64,000 nt of DNA from Parafrankia elaeagni (GCF_000374165.1 NZ_KB893694.1:100-64099); one strand, 5' to 3'. Positions 54,733 through 63,624 are shown, counted from the first letter of the stretch. Translations and numbers: made by a program. Notes: generated by a model not told the origin, from the sequence alone.

Positions 54733-54738
54733 TACGAT
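54733..54738 (+). promoter_or_regulatory. -10-like box of fabG, possible leaderless start
   Basis: TACGAT fits the TAnnnT -10 pattern and lies seven bases before ATG 54746. No Shine-Dalgarno sequence intervenes. A -35 box at proper distance was not seen. Confidence 0.35.
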
Positions 54739-54745
54739 CCCGGCC

Positions 54746-55462
54746 ATGGTCGAGAACGAGGGTCGAGTGGCGCTGGTGACGGGTGGCAACCGAGGGATCG
54801 GGGCAGCCTGCGCGGCCGCGCTCGCCGCCTCGGGGGACCGGGTCGCCGTGGCCAGCCGCGGCGGCGAGGCGCCGGCCGGGATGCTCGGGGTGCGGCTCGA
54901 CGTGACCAGCGCCGACAGCGTCGACAAGGCGTTCGCCGAGGTCGAGGCGGAGCTCGGGCCGGTCGAGATCGTCGTCTCCAACGCCGGGGTCGTTCGCGAC
55001 ACCCTGCTGCCGATGATGTCGGAGGACGCCTTCCAGGAGGTCGTCGACACGAACCTGCTCGGCGCCTACCGGGTGGCCAAGCGTGCGTCCCGCTCGATGA
55101 TCCGCCGCCGGACCGGGCGGTTGATCTTCGTCTCGTCGGTGGTGGGGCTTTCCGGCGGGCCGGGGCAGTCGAACTACGCCGCGTCCAAGGCGGGTCTGGT
55201 GGGCTTCGCCCGGTCGCTGGCGCGGGAGCTCGGCGGGCGCGGAATCACGTCCAACGTGGTCGCGCCGGGGCCCATCCGCACCGACATGACCGACGCGCTG
55301 ACCGACGCGCAGCGGGAGTACCTGATCTCGCACGCGCCCGCGGGACGGATGGGTGACCCGGCCGAGGTCGCCGCCGCCGTGGTCTTTCTCGCCTCGCCCG
55401 GCGCCGCCTACGTCAACGGCGCGGTGCTCCCGGTCGACGGCGGCGCGGGCATGGGCCACTGA
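54746..55462 (+). CDS. fabG: 3-oxoacyl-[acyl-carrier-protein] reductase
   Basis: A 238-residue short-chain dehydrogenase reducing 3-ketoacyl-ACP with NADPH. The cofactor motif VALVTGGNRGIGAACA begins at residue 7; VSNAGVVRDTLLPMMSEDAF, NLLGAYRVAK, the catalytic Ser-Tyr-Lys in FVSSVVGLSGGPGQSNYAASKAG, and NVVAPGPIRTDMTDAL follow. The opening MVENEGRVALVTG is the mycobacterial MabA/FabG1 type, and the downstream hemH fits the actinobacterial fabG-inhA-hemH arrangement, except that fabI has moved away. ATG 54746 is chosen because homology begins there; an upstream start at 54692 is unlikely. Confidence 0.95.
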   Translation: MVENEGRVALVTGGNRGIGAACAAALAASGDRVAVASRGGEAPAGMLGVRLDVTSADSVDKAFAEVEAELGPVEIVVSNAGVVRDTLLPMMSEDAFQEVVDTNLLGAYRVAKRASRSMIRRRTGRLIFVSSVVGLSGGPGQSNYAASKAGLVGFARSLARELGGRGITSNVVAPGPIRTDMTDALTDAQREYLISHAPAGRMGDPAEVAAAVVFLASPGAAYVNGAVLPVDGGAGMGH

Positions 55463-55587
55463 CGGGGCGTGCCGCCCGCGGTCGACGTGGCAGGCGCGGT
55501 GGGCCACGGTAGAACCGGCGGGCAGCCAGGCGCCCGTCACCGGTGCGCCGTGTCCGGCGGCGTGCGGGCTGCTCGGAGGTGGCTGCG

Positions 55588-55893
55588 GTGAGCATGATCA
55601 GGGTTGAGTCACACGGAGGCCGCGACTTCGCGGTGGAGGTCGCGGAGGAGACGGCACCGGGGGCGACAGCACTCACGTTCTCCTACCGGGTGCGGGTGGA
55701 CGACGCCGTGATCGCCGCCCTGGAGCTGGACCCCGACGACGACGCGGGCCTGAGCGCGCTGGTCCGGGAGTCGTTCGGCTACCTGCTCGCCCGCGAGCCG
55801 GCGAGTTCGATCCTGCCGGACTTCGACCTCTCCACGATCTCCCGGTACTTCCCGGGATACCTGGACGAGATCCGCTCCCGGGTGCCGCGCTGA
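55588..55893 (+). CDS. Small conserved-looking protein between fabG and hemH
   Basis: A 101-residue acidic protein I do not recognise. It opens VSMIRVESHGGRDFAVEVAEE, passes through TALTFSYRVRVDDAVIAALELDPDDDAG and ends LSTISRYFPGYLDEIRSRVPR; strand-rich first half and helical second half are likely. GTG 55588 has GGAGG eight bases upstream and is preferred to ATG 55594. It sits 125 bp after fabG and 172 bp before hemH, on the same strand, so it is probably part of that transcription unit. No cysteine, membrane segment or signal peptide is present. Confidence 0.75.
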   Translation: MSMIRVESHGGRDFAVEVAEETAPGATALTFSYRVRVDDAVIAALELDPDDDAGLSALVRESFGYLLAREPASSILPDFDLSTISRYFPGYLDEIRSRVPR

Positions 55894-56065
55894 CCCGGCC
55901 CGCTCCACCCGTCCGCCCGGTCCACCCGCCCGAGCCGTGCGCGGAGGTGCCACCGCGGCCGGGACGCTGGCCGGCCGGGCGGGACGGGGGGAACACGTCC
56001 GGCGATACCGCGAGGAGAATCAGGGCGAATCGGGCACGCGAGGGGAACGAGGGGAGGGGGCGCCG

Positions 56066-57250
56066 GTGACCGCCGACTCCGCACCGGCCGGCCACGGGGT
56101 CGACGTGGACGCGCTGCTCCTGGTGTCGTTCGGCGGCCCCGAGGGCCCGCAGGACGTCCTGCCGTTCCTGCGCAACGTCACCCGCGGTCGCAACGTGCCC
56201 GACGAGCGTCTCGCCGAGGTCGCCGCGCACTACGACCACTTCGGGGGCCGCAGCCCGATCAACGACCAGAACCGGGCGCTGCTGCGTGCGCTGCGTGAGC
56301 GGCTCGCGCCGCTGCCCGTCTACTGGGGCAACCGCAACTGGGCGCCGTACCTGACCGACACGGTGGCCCGGATGCGGGCGGACGGAGTGCGTCGCGCTGC
56401 CTGCTTCGTCACGGCGGCGTTCGCCTCCTACTCGGGATGCCGGCAGTACCGGGAGGACCTCGCGGCCGCCCTGGGCGAGGCCGGTCCGGGTGCACCCGAC
56501 CTCGTCAAGCTGCGGCTGTTCTTCGACCATCCCGGCTTCGTCGAGCCGATGGTCGACCACTGCGTGCGGGCGCTCGGCGAGCTGCCGGAGCCGGTCCGCG
56601 CCGGTGCGCCGCTGGTGTTCACCGCGCACGCGCTCCCGCTGGCGCAGGCAGTGGCGAGCGGGCCGGACGGCGGCGCCTACGAGCGTCAGCTGCGCGCCGC
56701 CGCCGCGGTGATCGCGGAGCGGGTCGGGCGGCGGGTGGGCGGGCGGCATCCGTGGCAGCTCGCCTACTGCAGCCGCAGCGGCCCACCGCACGTCCCCTGG
56801 CTCGAGCCCGACGTCAACGACGCCCTGGTGGCACTGGCCACCGGCGGAGCCGGGTCCGCGGTGATCGTGCCGGTCGGTTTCGTCAGTGACCACATGGAGG
56901 TCGTCTACGACCTGGACGTCGAGGCGGCGGGAACCGCCCGGCGCCACGGCCTGGCAGTGGCCCGGGCAGGCACGGTCGGCACCGATCCCCGCTTCGTCGA
57001 CATGGTGGCGGACCTGCTCGCCGAGCGCCGGTTCCCCGGCTGGGAACGACCGGCGCTGAGCACCGAGGGGCCTGCCCACGACGTCTGCCCGCTGCACTGC
57101 TGTGATCCCGCGCGCCCGGACCCGGGTACCGGTACGGCAGCCGCGGGTGGGACCGGGGCGGGCGGCACCCGCGGGCCGGGCGGGCCGGGCGGGAGGCGCC
57201 CGGCCGCAGCCGGTGTGCCCGCCGACCTGCACGTGCACGGCCCGGGGTGA
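56066..57250 (+). CDS. hemH: Ferrochelatase (coproporphyrin type expected)
   Basis: A 394-residue ferrochelatase inserting Fe2+ into the tetrapyrrole; in actinobacteria the substrate is coproporphyrin III (then called CpfC). Blocks are LLLVSFGGPEGPQDVLPFLRNV near residue 20, YGNRNWAP-like VYWGNRNWAPYLTDTV, FVTAAFASYSGCRQYRED, VFTAHALPLAQ, AYCSRSGPPHVPWLEPDV and VPVGFVSDHMEVVYDLD with the conserved glutamate. Cysteines in SGCRQ and in CPLHCCDP near the C-terminus could hold the [2Fe-2S] cluster known from mycobacterial ferrochelatase. A Gly/Pro-rich tail of about 45 residues follows. GTG 56066 is supported by GGGGAGGGGG upstream. It is downstream of fabG and upstream of the DUF3090 gene. Confidence 0.95.
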   Translation: MTADSAPAGHGVDVDALLLVSFGGPEGPQDVLPFLRNVTRGRNVPDERLAEVAAHYDHFGGRSPINDQNRALLRALRERLAPLPVYWGNRNWAPYLTDTVARMRADGVRRAACFVTAAFASYSGCRQYREDLAAALGEAGPGAPDLVKLRLFFDHPGFVEPMVDHCVRALGELPEPVRAGAPLVFTAHALPLAQAVASGPDGGAYERQLRAAAAVIAERVGRRVGGRHPWQLAYCSRSGPPHVPWLEPDVNDALVALATGGAGSAVIVPVGFVSDHMEVVYDLDVEAAGTARRHGLAVARAGTVGTDPRFVDMVADLLAERRFPGWERPALSTEGPAHDVCPLHCCDPARPDPGTGTAAAGGTGAGGTRGPGGPGGRRPAAAGVPADLHVHGPG

Positions 57251-57409
57251 CCAGGCGTGCCGGGGTGGGGAACCGGCCCCTGGCAGCGGTTCCGCCGGTC
57301 CCGGGATGGTGAACCCGGTGACGAAGCGACGATACTGGTTGAGGAGCGGGCAAGCGTGTCGCGGCCCGTATCCCCATCCGCAGGCGAATCAGACGGAGCG
57401 ATCCGAGAC

Positions 57410-57925
57410 ATGCAGCGATTTGTGTTCGACCCGCCGGAGCGGTTCGTGGTCGGAACCGTCGGGCAGCCCGGGGACCGTTCGTTCTTCCTACAGGCCGCGG
57501 CCCGCGGCCAGCTCGTGACGGTCGGTCTGGAGAAGACCGAGGTGACCGCGCTCGCCGAGGGCCTCACGGCCCTGCTCGGCCAGGTCGGCCAGACCCAGGG
57601 GATCCCGCTTCCCACCGCCGGTGAGGTCGACGTCGACCTCGCCCCGCTCGACGCTCCGTTCGAGGAGGACTTCCACCTCGGCCAGCTCACCGTCTCCTGG
57701 GACGGCCAGCGCGTGTTCGTCGAGGCCGCCGGCCTGTCGCAGGGGGAGACCCGGGTCGCCGAGGGCGACAGCGAGGTCGACTCGCTGCGGGTCGGCCTGT
57801 CGATCGAGCAGACCAAGGCCTTCATCGAACGGGCCCGCAGCATCGTCGCCGCCGGCCGGCCGCCCTGTGTGCTGTGCGGGCGCCCGGACGACCCGGGCGG
57901 CCACTTCTGCCCACGCCTGAACTGA
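57410..57925 (+). CDS. DUF3090 family protein
   Basis: A 171-residue soluble protein of an actinobacterial family with no established activity. MQRFVFDPPERFVVGTVGQPGDRSFFLQAAARG is recognisable at the start (shown in two halves: FDPPERFVVGTVG and RSFFLQAAARGQ), followed by VGLEKTEVTALAEGL, DFHLGQLTVSWDGQRVFVEA and VGLSIEQTKAFIERAR. The C-terminus has CVLCGRPDDPGGHFCPRLN, three cysteines and a histidine in a zinc-ribbon-like arrangement. ATG 57410 matches the family start; GTG 57357 upstream would add 18 residues without homology. It lies 159 bp behind hemH. Confidence 0.87.
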   Translation: MQRFVFDPPERFVVGTVGQPGDRSFFLQAAARGQLVTVGLEKTEVTALAEGLTALLGQVGQTQGIPLPTAGEVDVDLAPLDAPFEEDFHLGQLTVSWDGQRVFVEAAGLSQGETRVAEGDSEVDSLRVGLSIEQTKAFIERARSIVAAGRPPCVLCGRPDDPGGHFCPRLN

Positions 57926-58042
57926 CTGTCCGTCCATGCCTGGACTGGCTGTCCGCCCCACGCCCCGCGCCCGCCGGCTCCCGCCCACCTCCGCCGAGGC
58001 CGCCCAGGCCGCCCAGGGCCTCCCCAGGACCACCCGGGCTCT

Positions 58043-58822
58043 TCAGCGGGTGGCGTAGGCGGGATCGAAGGCGTCGTAGGCGGCCTCGTAGGCGCGCCGG
58101 ACCGCTGCCGACAGCCCGCGCAGCGCCGCGGTGCGGCGGCTGACCTCGCTCGCGGTGACGGCGGCCCCGTCGTCGAGCGCGGCGAGTTCGAGGAGCTTCG
58201 CGAGCCGCTCGGCGCGGGCGAGGAGGGCATGCGCGTTCGGCGGGTAGCCGGGGCCCAGGCCGGGACCGGGCTCCGCCTCGCCCCGGTCGCGCAGCAGCGC
58301 CAGCACCTCCGGCCGCGCGCTGGCGATGTCGAGGTCGATCAGCGCGGCCGTGGTCTGGCGGATCGCGACGGACAGCTCGTGGTCGGCGGCCCGCAGCCCC
58401 GAGGGGGGCGGCGGCACCCGTGAGGCGCGCAGGACCTGCCAGTGGACGGACTCCAGCCCGCCCTCGACCGCGGGGCCGTGGACGACGAAGGACGGCACGA
58501 GAGCCAGCGGCGGCGTCGGCCCGATCACCACGAGCGCCTCACCCGCGGTGAGGGCGTCCTGGTTGACGTCGGCGGGACCCGGGAGGCTGCTGACGTCGCC
58601 GGGCACGGGAAGCACCAGGCGCAGCCGTTCCGCGCCGGCGCGGCGCAGCGCGCCGAGGCCGAGCACGAGGGGATCGTCGCCGAGAGTGTGCGGCGCGTTG
58701 CTGCCCAGGGCCTCGTGTACCCGGGTGATGACGTCGTCCAGGCCGACGAGTCCGGCCAGCCAGGCATTGCCCCAGCCGGCGACGACGCCGGAGCGAGGGG
58801 ACGCGGGCATGTCGGCAAGCAC
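58043..58822 (-). CDS. Conserved hypothetical actinobacterial protein
   Basis: A protein of 255-259 residues that I can only call conserved hypothetical. The N-terminal half has a compact alpha/beta look: VVAGWGNAWLAGLVGLDDVI, LGLGALRRAGAERLRLVLPVPGDV, SSLPGPADVNQDALTAGEAL and VVIGPTPPLALVPSFVVHG. The C-terminal part is helical and Ala/Arg-rich (ALLARAERLAKLLELAAL, RRAYEAAYDAFDPAYATR). No membrane segment, signal or cysteine is present. GTG 58822 and ATG 58810 are both possible starts and neither has a ribosome site; a leaderless GTG is suggested by TACCGT just upstream. It is first neighbour of the SGNH and glycosyltransferase genes on the same strand. Confidence 0.75.
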   Translation of the reverse strand: MLADMPASPRSGVVAGWGNAWLAGLVGLDDVITRVHEALGSNAPHTLGDDPLVLGLGALRRAGAERLRLVLPVPGDVSSLPGPADVNQDALTAGEALVVIGPTPPLALVPSFVVHGPAVEGGLESVHWQVLRASRVPPPPSGLRAADHELSVAIRQTTAALIDLDIASARPEVLALLRDRGEAEPGPGLGPGYPPNAHALLARAERLAKLLELAALDDGAAVTASEVSRRTAALRGLSAAVRRAYEAAYDAFDPAYATR

Positions 58823-58840
58823 ATGCCTACGGTAGGGAAT

Positions 58841-59656
58841 TCACCGGCCGGACGCGGTACCGAGTCGCCGGAAACCGGTGTTTCTTCGCCGCGGAGCCCC
58901 CCGGAGGGCCTGTGGGCGGCCCGCCAACCAGGGAACTCCGATCGTGGCGACCCATCTGAGGTGGTCGAAGGTCCCCGGTGGCGGGGGCTCGTGGCGCGGC
59001 TCCGGGATGTCGGCGAGCACCATCCCGCTCTCCCGCAGCCGGTCGACGAACGCCCGCGCGATCAGGCGATGCCCGTGCGGGCCGGGGTGCACCCGGTCGA
59101 CGTCGAAGGTGGAGCGCCGGCGCACGGCGGGATGCCGGCCCAGGTCGACCACGAGCACCCCCTCGTCGCGGGCGGCCGCGGCGTCCACAGCGGCGTTGAG
59201 GTGCCCGACACGTTCGGTGAGCAGACGTCCGAGGGGGCCCGGAAGGGGGAGCAGCCCGCCCGGGTCGGGCAGCCTGGCGGTCAGGACGACGACTCCGTCG
59301 GCCCGGAGCCGGCCGATGCTCCACACCAGGTCCTGGCGCAGCCGCAGCGGGTCGAAGGCCGGCTTGAACACGTCGTTCATGCCCGCGACCACGCAGGCCA
59401 GCGCCGGGCGCAGAGCCAGCGCGACGGGCAGCTGACGGACCCGGACCTCCCGGGCGGTGGCACCCGTCCGGGCCAGGTTCTCGTAGTGGACACGCCCGGG
59501 TGGGGCCAGGGTGGCGGCCAGCAGCGCGGCGAAGCCGCGGCCGGCGAGCGCCGCCGGGGTGCGGTCGCGGCCCATGCTCACCCCGTCACCGAGCCCGGCG
59601 GTGAGGCTGTCGCCGAGCGCGACGAACCGGATCACCTCCGGCGTGCTGTGGTCCAC
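58841..59656 (-). CDS. SGNH/GDSL-type esterase
   Basis: A 271-residue SGNH hydrolase. Block I is VALGDSLTAGLGD with the nucleophile serine near residue 17, block II the glycine in NLARTGATAREVR, block III VVAGMNDVFKP with Gly and Asn, and block V DRVHPGPHGHRLIA with the catalytic Asp and His. No signal peptide is visible, so it acts in the cytoplasm or on the inner membrane face. Substrate could be a lipid, acetylated sugar or glycolipid; the neighbouring two glycosyltransferase genes favour a glycolipid or acylated sugar. GTG 59656 starts 12 bp after the stop of the upstream GT4 gene. The C-terminal 50 residues are Pro/Arg-rich. Confidence 0.88.
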   Translation of the reverse strand: MDHSTPEVIRFVALGDSLTAGLGDGVSMGRDRTPAALAGRGFAALLAATLAPPGRVHYENLARTGATAREVRVRQLPVALALRPALACVVAGMNDVFKPAFDPLRLRQDLVWSIGRLRADGVVVLTARLPDPGGLLPLPGPLGRLLTERVGHLNAAVDAAAARDEGVLVVDLGRHPAVRRRSTFDVDRVHPGPHGHRLIARAFVDRLRESGMVLADIPEPRHEPPPPGTFDHLRWVATIGVPWLAGRPQALRGAPRRRNTGFRRLGTASGR

Positions 59657-59668
59657 GTGCGACGGGAG

Positions 59669-60838
59669 TCAGGCGGCCACGGCCGGCGGTGCCGTGACCT
59701 CGGCTCCGTGACAGTGCAGGAAGCCTTCCACGGTCGAGGCCCAGGGGAACTGCTCGGCCCGGGCCCGGGCGGTGGTGCGGCGCCGGTCCGGATCGATCTC
59801 CAGCAGTTCCATGGCCGCGTCGGCGAAGGTGAACCCGGTGCCCGCGGCGCTCAGGCCACCGGCGATGTCGTCCCAGCCTTCGCCGGCGCCGGCGACCAGT
59901 TCGGCGAGCGCGCTCGCGTGGTGGACGACCGGCGAGGTGCCGCTCGCCATCGCCTCCAGCGCGGCCAGCCCGAACGTCTCCACCGGTCCGGGCGCGAACG
60001 CCAGGTCCGCGGTGGCGAGCAGGCCGGCCAGCCGGGACGGGTCCGCGACGAAACCGAGGAAGGTCACCGGCAGCCCGGCGGCCAGTCGCTCCAGCCGTCC
60101 GCGGCTCGCACCGTCACCGGCGACGACGAGGCGCACCGGTACCCGGCGGCGCACCAGCTCGGCGACGGCCGCCACCGCGATGTCGACCCGCTTCTCCGGC
60201 GAGAGCCTGGTCGCCGCGACGATCAGGATCTCCCGGTCGCGGGCGAACGCGCGGCGCAGGGTGCGGTCGTGGTTGACCGGGCGGAACCGGTCGAGCTCCA
60301 CCCCCAGCGGCACCTGGCGCAGGTTGCCGGCACCGATGCGGACGAACTCGGCGCCGGCCCAGCGGGTCGTCGCCACCACGGTGTCGAAGGACGCGGCGAG
60401 GGACCGGTTGGACCGGTCGGCCGCGGCCCCGACCGGGAGCACCCCGCGCAGCGGCGCGGGCGTCCACAGCCCCAGCAGCCGGTCGAGCCGCTCGTGGCTG
60501 ACGACGAGCGAGCGGATGCCCTGACGGCGGGCCCACCGGCCCAGCGGGCGCAGGGTCGCGCGGTCGTGGACCTCCAGCCGGTCCCCCCGCACCTGCTCGA
60601 CGACGGCGGCGACCCGCCGCGGCTCGGCAAGGACCCGGTAGCCCGTGCGGGGAAGCGTCGGCGACCGCAGGGTGATGACCCGGGCGTGTGCCGTGCGCTC
60701 CTCGCCGTCGGCCGCACCGGGGATGATCTGCACCACCTCGTGGCCGGCCCCGGCGTAGCCCGCGGCGAGGTGCCGCAGGGTCGTCCGAATGCCGCCGGAC
60801 GCCGGGGCGACGAAACTCGCCGCCTGCACAATCCTCAT
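59669..60838 (-). CDS. GT4-family glycosyltransferase
   Basis: A 389-residue GT-B glycosyltransferase. MRIVQAASFVAPASGGIRTTLRHLAAGYAGAGH is the N-domain start (PASGGIRTTL is the acceptor-side Gly-rich loop), VPLGVELDRFRP marks the hinge, and the C-domain has AATRLSPEKRVDIAV, LVVAGDGASRGRLE and the donor site APGPVETFGLAALEAMASGTSPV with the E-x7-E pair. The start ATG 60838 overlaps the stop of the upstream glycosyltransferase in an ATGA junction, so both proteins are made together. Mannose transfer to a lipid is a reasonable guess given the partner, but not proven. Confidence 0.9.
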   Translation of the reverse strand: MRIVQAASFVAPASGGIRTTLRHLAAGYAGAGHEVVQIIPGAADGEERTAHARVITLRSPTLPRTGYRVLAEPRRVAAVVEQVRGDRLEVHDRATLRPLGRWARRQGIRSLVVSHERLDRLLGLWTPAPLRGVLPVGAAADRSNRSLAASFDTVVATTRWAGAEFVRIGAGNLRQVPLGVELDRFRPVNHDRTLRRAFARDREILIVAATRLSPEKRVDIAVAAVAELVRRRVPVRLVVAGDGASRGRLERLAAGLPVTFLGFVADPSRLAGLLATADLAFAPGPVETFGLAALEAMASGTSPVVHHASALAELVAGAGEGWDDIAGGLSAAGTGFTFADAAMELLEIDPDRRRTTARARAEQFPWASTVEGFLHCHGAEVTAPPAVAA

Positions 60839-62088
60839 GCTGGCCACCTGTCGGTCGTGACGGTAGTGGTGAGTCCCCGGCCCCGCACACCGCCCGGTCG
60901 GGCGGTGGCGACGGAGCGGTGGGTCCGGTGGACGCGGTTGCGCAGAGGAGGCCGCCGCCCGGTCGTGAGCCCGGTGCCCAGGACGTCCCGGTAGTGGCCG
61001 AGGAGCTCCTCCCCGATCGTGTGCCAGTCGCAGCCCGCGACGGACGCCCGGGCGGCCGTCGCCAGCCGGTTCCGCAGCTCGGCGTCCGCGACCAGGCGCA
61101 CCACCGCGCGGCGGAACGCGACCGGGTCACCGGGGGTGTAGTGCAGGCCGGTCCGTTCGTGCTCGATCACGTCGAGCAGGCCGCCGGCCGCCGGGCCGAC
61201 CACCGCCAGGCCGCTCGCCTTCGCCTCCTGCGCCGCCTGGCAGAACGTCTCGTGGATCCCGGTGTGGACGAACACGTCCAGACTGGCGATGGCGGTGGAC
61301 AGCTCGAGGCCGGTGCGGAAGCCGAGGAAGGTGGCCCCCGGCAGCGCGCGGGTCAGCGCGGGCCGGCACGGGCCGTCCCCGACGACCACCAGCCGGGCCC
61401 CGGGCATGTCGGCGAGGGCGGAGAGCAGCTCCACCCGCTTCTCCCGGGCGAGCCGGCCGACATAGCCGACCAGGACCTCCCCGTTCGGCGCCAGCGTGGC
61501 GCGCAGGCTCTCGTCGCGGTGGTCGGGGTTGAAGCGCTCGAGGTCGACCCCGCGGCTCCACCGGGCGACCCGCTGCACCCCCTCCGACAGAAGGGTGTCG
61601 ACCGCGTCCCAGGACGGGGCGAGCGTGCGGCTGGCGACGCGGTGGACGGTCGCCAGCCAGCGCCAGATCGAACGCTCCGCCGCCGCGAGCCCGTAGCGGG
61701 TCGCGAACGCGGCGATGTCGGTCTGGTAGACGGCGATGCTCGGCACGCCGAGGCGCCGGGCGGCGTAGGCGGCCTGGGCGCCCAGGCCCGCCGGGGCGGC
61801 GAGATGGACGACGTCCGGGCCGAACTCGCGCAGCGCCGACGCGAGGCCCGGCCAGGGGGTGGCGAAGCGGAACTCGGGGTAGCCCGGCATCGGGGCGGAC
61901 GGGCTCCACAGCACCGGGGCGCCGGCATAGCTCCGCGGTGCGGTGCGGCGGGCCGCCGGAGCCGGCGCGGGCGCGACGACCAGCGCCTCGTGCCCGGTGT
62001 CGCGCAGGTGCTCCAGCACACGGCACACGGAGTTCGTCACGCCATCGACCTGAGGTAGAAAGGACTCACTTACCACCGCGACTCGCAC
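60835..62088 (-). CDS. GT4-family glycosyltransferase, MgtA/PimB-like
   Basis: A 417-residue GT-B enzyme resembling GDP-mannose-dependent alpha-mannosyltransferases acting on glycolipids. It opens VRVAVVSESFLPQVDGVTNSVCRVLEHLRDTGHE (FLPQVDGVTNSV is the acceptor loop), then FGPDVVHLAAPAGLGAQA and PSIAVYQTDIAAFATRYG, RWSRGVDLERFNPDHRD at the hinge, VGYVGRLAREKRVELL and VVGDGPCRPAL, and the donor site HTGIHETFCQAAQEAKASGLAVV. A basic tail of about 45 residues follows. GTG 62088 is the family start; the frame is open much further upstream without homology. It is translationally coupled to the second GT4 gene and lies in the same strand run as the SGNH hydrolase. Confidence 0.92.
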   Translation of the reverse strand: MRVAVVSESFLPQVDGVTNSVCRVLEHLRDTGHEALVVAPAPAPAARRTAPRSYAGAPVLWSPSAPMPGYPEFRFATPWPGLASALREFGPDVVHLAAPAGLGAQAAYAARRLGVPSIAVYQTDIAAFATRYGLAAAERSIWRWLATVHRVASRTLAPSWDAVDTLLSEGVQRVARWSRGVDLERFNPDHRDESLRATLAPNGEVLVGYVGRLAREKRVELLSALADMPGARLVVVGDGPCRPALTRALPGATFLGFRTGLELSTAIASLDVFVHTGIHETFCQAAQEAKASGLAVVGPAAGGLLDVIEHERTGLHYTPGDPVAFRRAVVRLVADAELRNRLATAARASVAGCDWHTIGEELLGHYRDVLGTGLTTGRRPPLRNRVHRTHRSVATARPGGVRGRGLTTTVTTDRWPA

Positions 62089-62334
62089 ACGAGCACGGTG
62101 GCAGCGACCGACGCCCACGTGAGGACTACAGTCCGTCCGTCGCGTAAACGTTCGGATACAGCTTGGTGCGACGGGAACTCGGGGCCGGGTGGCGGATCTC
62201 GCGACGGGGATCGTTGTCTCACTCCCGCCCCGCTGGGCAGGATGGCAGGGGGCCGGCTGTCGTGCCGGGCCGGCACCGGACCGGCTGGTGCGGCCGGCCG
62301 GGGAGACGAGCGCCCACGTGAGCAGGCGGTAGAT

Positions 62335-62934
62335 GTGAAGTGGCGACGGAGCGAGCCAGTACTGATCACGTCGGCGGCTGAGTCCAGACCGGAGGAGATC
62401 CATCGCCGGGAGCAGCGTTACATCGCGACGATGTTGTTCCGGGTGGTCTGTTTCGTGCTCGCCGTCGTCGCCCTCGACGGGTGGCTGCGCATCGTCGCGG
62501 TCGGTCTCGCGATCATTCTCCCCTGGGTCGCTGTCGTCGTCGCCAACGGCGGCCCGCCGCGCTCGGACCGCCGCCAGGCCGGCTTCGCGGAGCAGGAGCC
62601 GGCGCAGGCCGACCCGCACGCCCTCGCCGCCGGACACGAGGTGGTCGACGCGGCCGCCGCCGACGGCGACGGCCGCGCGAAGCCCGGCAGCACCGCCCGC
62701 GTCCCTGCCGGGCTGCCGCCCGGCAGGGCGGAACCGGTCGGATCGGCTGACCCGGCTGACCCGGCCGGGCCGACGGGGCCGGCTGGACCGCAGGTGATCG
62801 ACTCGGTGGTTCTGGCGTCCGTCACGGTGGAGCCGGGCTCCGGCGGGCCGGCGCCGGAAAGCGGCGCGGCACCGGTGCCTGCGGCGGCCGACGGCAACCC
62901 CGCGTACCGCGGCGGCGGGGCCACCCCGGCCTGA
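62335..62934 (+). CDS. DUF3099 family membrane protein
   Basis: A 199-residue protein. The first 65 residues are the DUF3099 domain: WRRSEPVLITSAAESRPEEI, RREQRYIATMLFRVVCF, and two helices (VVCFVLAVVALDGWLRI and VAVGLAIILPWVAVVVANG). The rest is a hydrophilic Ala/Pro/Gly-rich tail with ADPADPAGPTGPAGP. The family has no known activity. GTG 62335 starts right before the domain; a frame is open from 62098 but reads as shadow. It diverges from the glycosyltransferase pair and converges on the FMN reductase gene with a 33-bp gap. Confidence 0.86.
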   Translation: MKWRRSEPVLITSAAESRPEEIHRREQRYIATMLFRVVCFVLAVVALDGWLRIVAVGLAIILPWVAVVVANGGPPRSDRRQAGFAEQEPAQADPHALAAGHEVVDAAAADGDGRAKPGSTARVPAGLPPGRAEPVGSADPADPAGPTGPAGPQVIDSVVLASVTVEPGSGGPAPESGAAPVPAAADGNPAYRGGGATPA

Positions 62935-62967
62935 CCTCGCAGCCCGGCACCGACGCGTGCGGCGGGG

Positions 62968-63624
62968 TCAGCCCGCCTCGGCGGTCTCGGTCGCCGCGGC
63001 GGCCGCCGCCTGGGCGCGGAACACTCCGGGGGCCAGCTCGCCACCGGCGCGGGCCTTCTCCAGGGCCGACGACCACCAGGCGACGTCGTCGAGCAGGATC
63101 TGCAGGCTGGCATCCGTGAACGGGTTGACCGGCTCGCCCTTCTCGTCGAACGTCTGGCCGACGAACGGCAGCACCACCGTGTTGCGCAGCGGCACCGCCT
63201 CCGCCTCGACGGCGATGTGGGCGAGGTGCTCGATCGCGCGGATCGCGCCGCTGATGCCGCCGCTGTAGCCGACGCTGGCGATCGGCTTGTTCCGGAAGCC
63301 GAACGACAGCCACACGGTGTCGATGGCGTTCTTCAGCACGCCCGGCACGCTGTGGTTGTACTCCGGCGTGATGACGACGAACGCGTCGGCGCTCTTCACC
63401 TTCGCGTTCCAGGCACGGACCAACGGATCCGAGTAGGTCGGATCGTTGATGTCGCCGATCGTGCCGAAGTGCTCGGCGAAGATCGGCAGCGGCCAGTCCC
63501 GCAGGTCGGCGACCTCGACGTCGAAGGCGCCGTGCGCCGCGGCGCGCGCCACGACCCAGGGGACGACGCTGTCGGCCGCCCGGCCGGGGCGGGTGCTCCC
63601 GACGATCACCAGAAGCTTGGACAC
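62968..63624 (-). CDS. NADPH-dependent FMN reductase
   Basis: A 218-residue flavodoxin-fold reductase of the NADPH-dependent FMN reductase family (azoreductase/chromate-quinone reductase relatives). KLLVIVGSTRPGRAADSVVPW contains the phosphate-binding loop, FVVITPEYNHSVPGVLKNAID the FMN isoalloxazine contact, and VGYSGGISGAIRAIEHLA the second FMN loop. The C-terminal 25 residues are Ala/Gly-rich. GTG 63624 is chosen because GGAGA lies seven bases upstream; GTG 63630 is nearly on top of it. It diverges from a MarR gene across a perfect palindrome, which suggests induction by a quinone, dye or similar stress compound. Confidence 0.92.
   Translation of the reverse strand: MSKLLVIVGSTRPGRAADSVVPWVVARAAAHGAFDVEVADLRDWPLPIFAEHFGTIGDINDPTYSDPLVRAWNAKVKSADAFVVITPEYNHSVPGVLKNAIDTVWLSFGFRNKPIASVGYSGGISGAIRAIEHLAHIAVEAEAVPLRNTVVLPFVGQTFDEKGEPVNPFTDASLQILLDDVAWWSSALEKARAGGELAPGVFRAQAAAAAATETAEAG

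Noticed and set aside
58442-60994. 850-codon plus-strand frame opposite the SGNH and GT4 genes
   Set aside because: Low-complexity shadow; the minus-strand genes carry all catalytic motifs and an ATGA junction.
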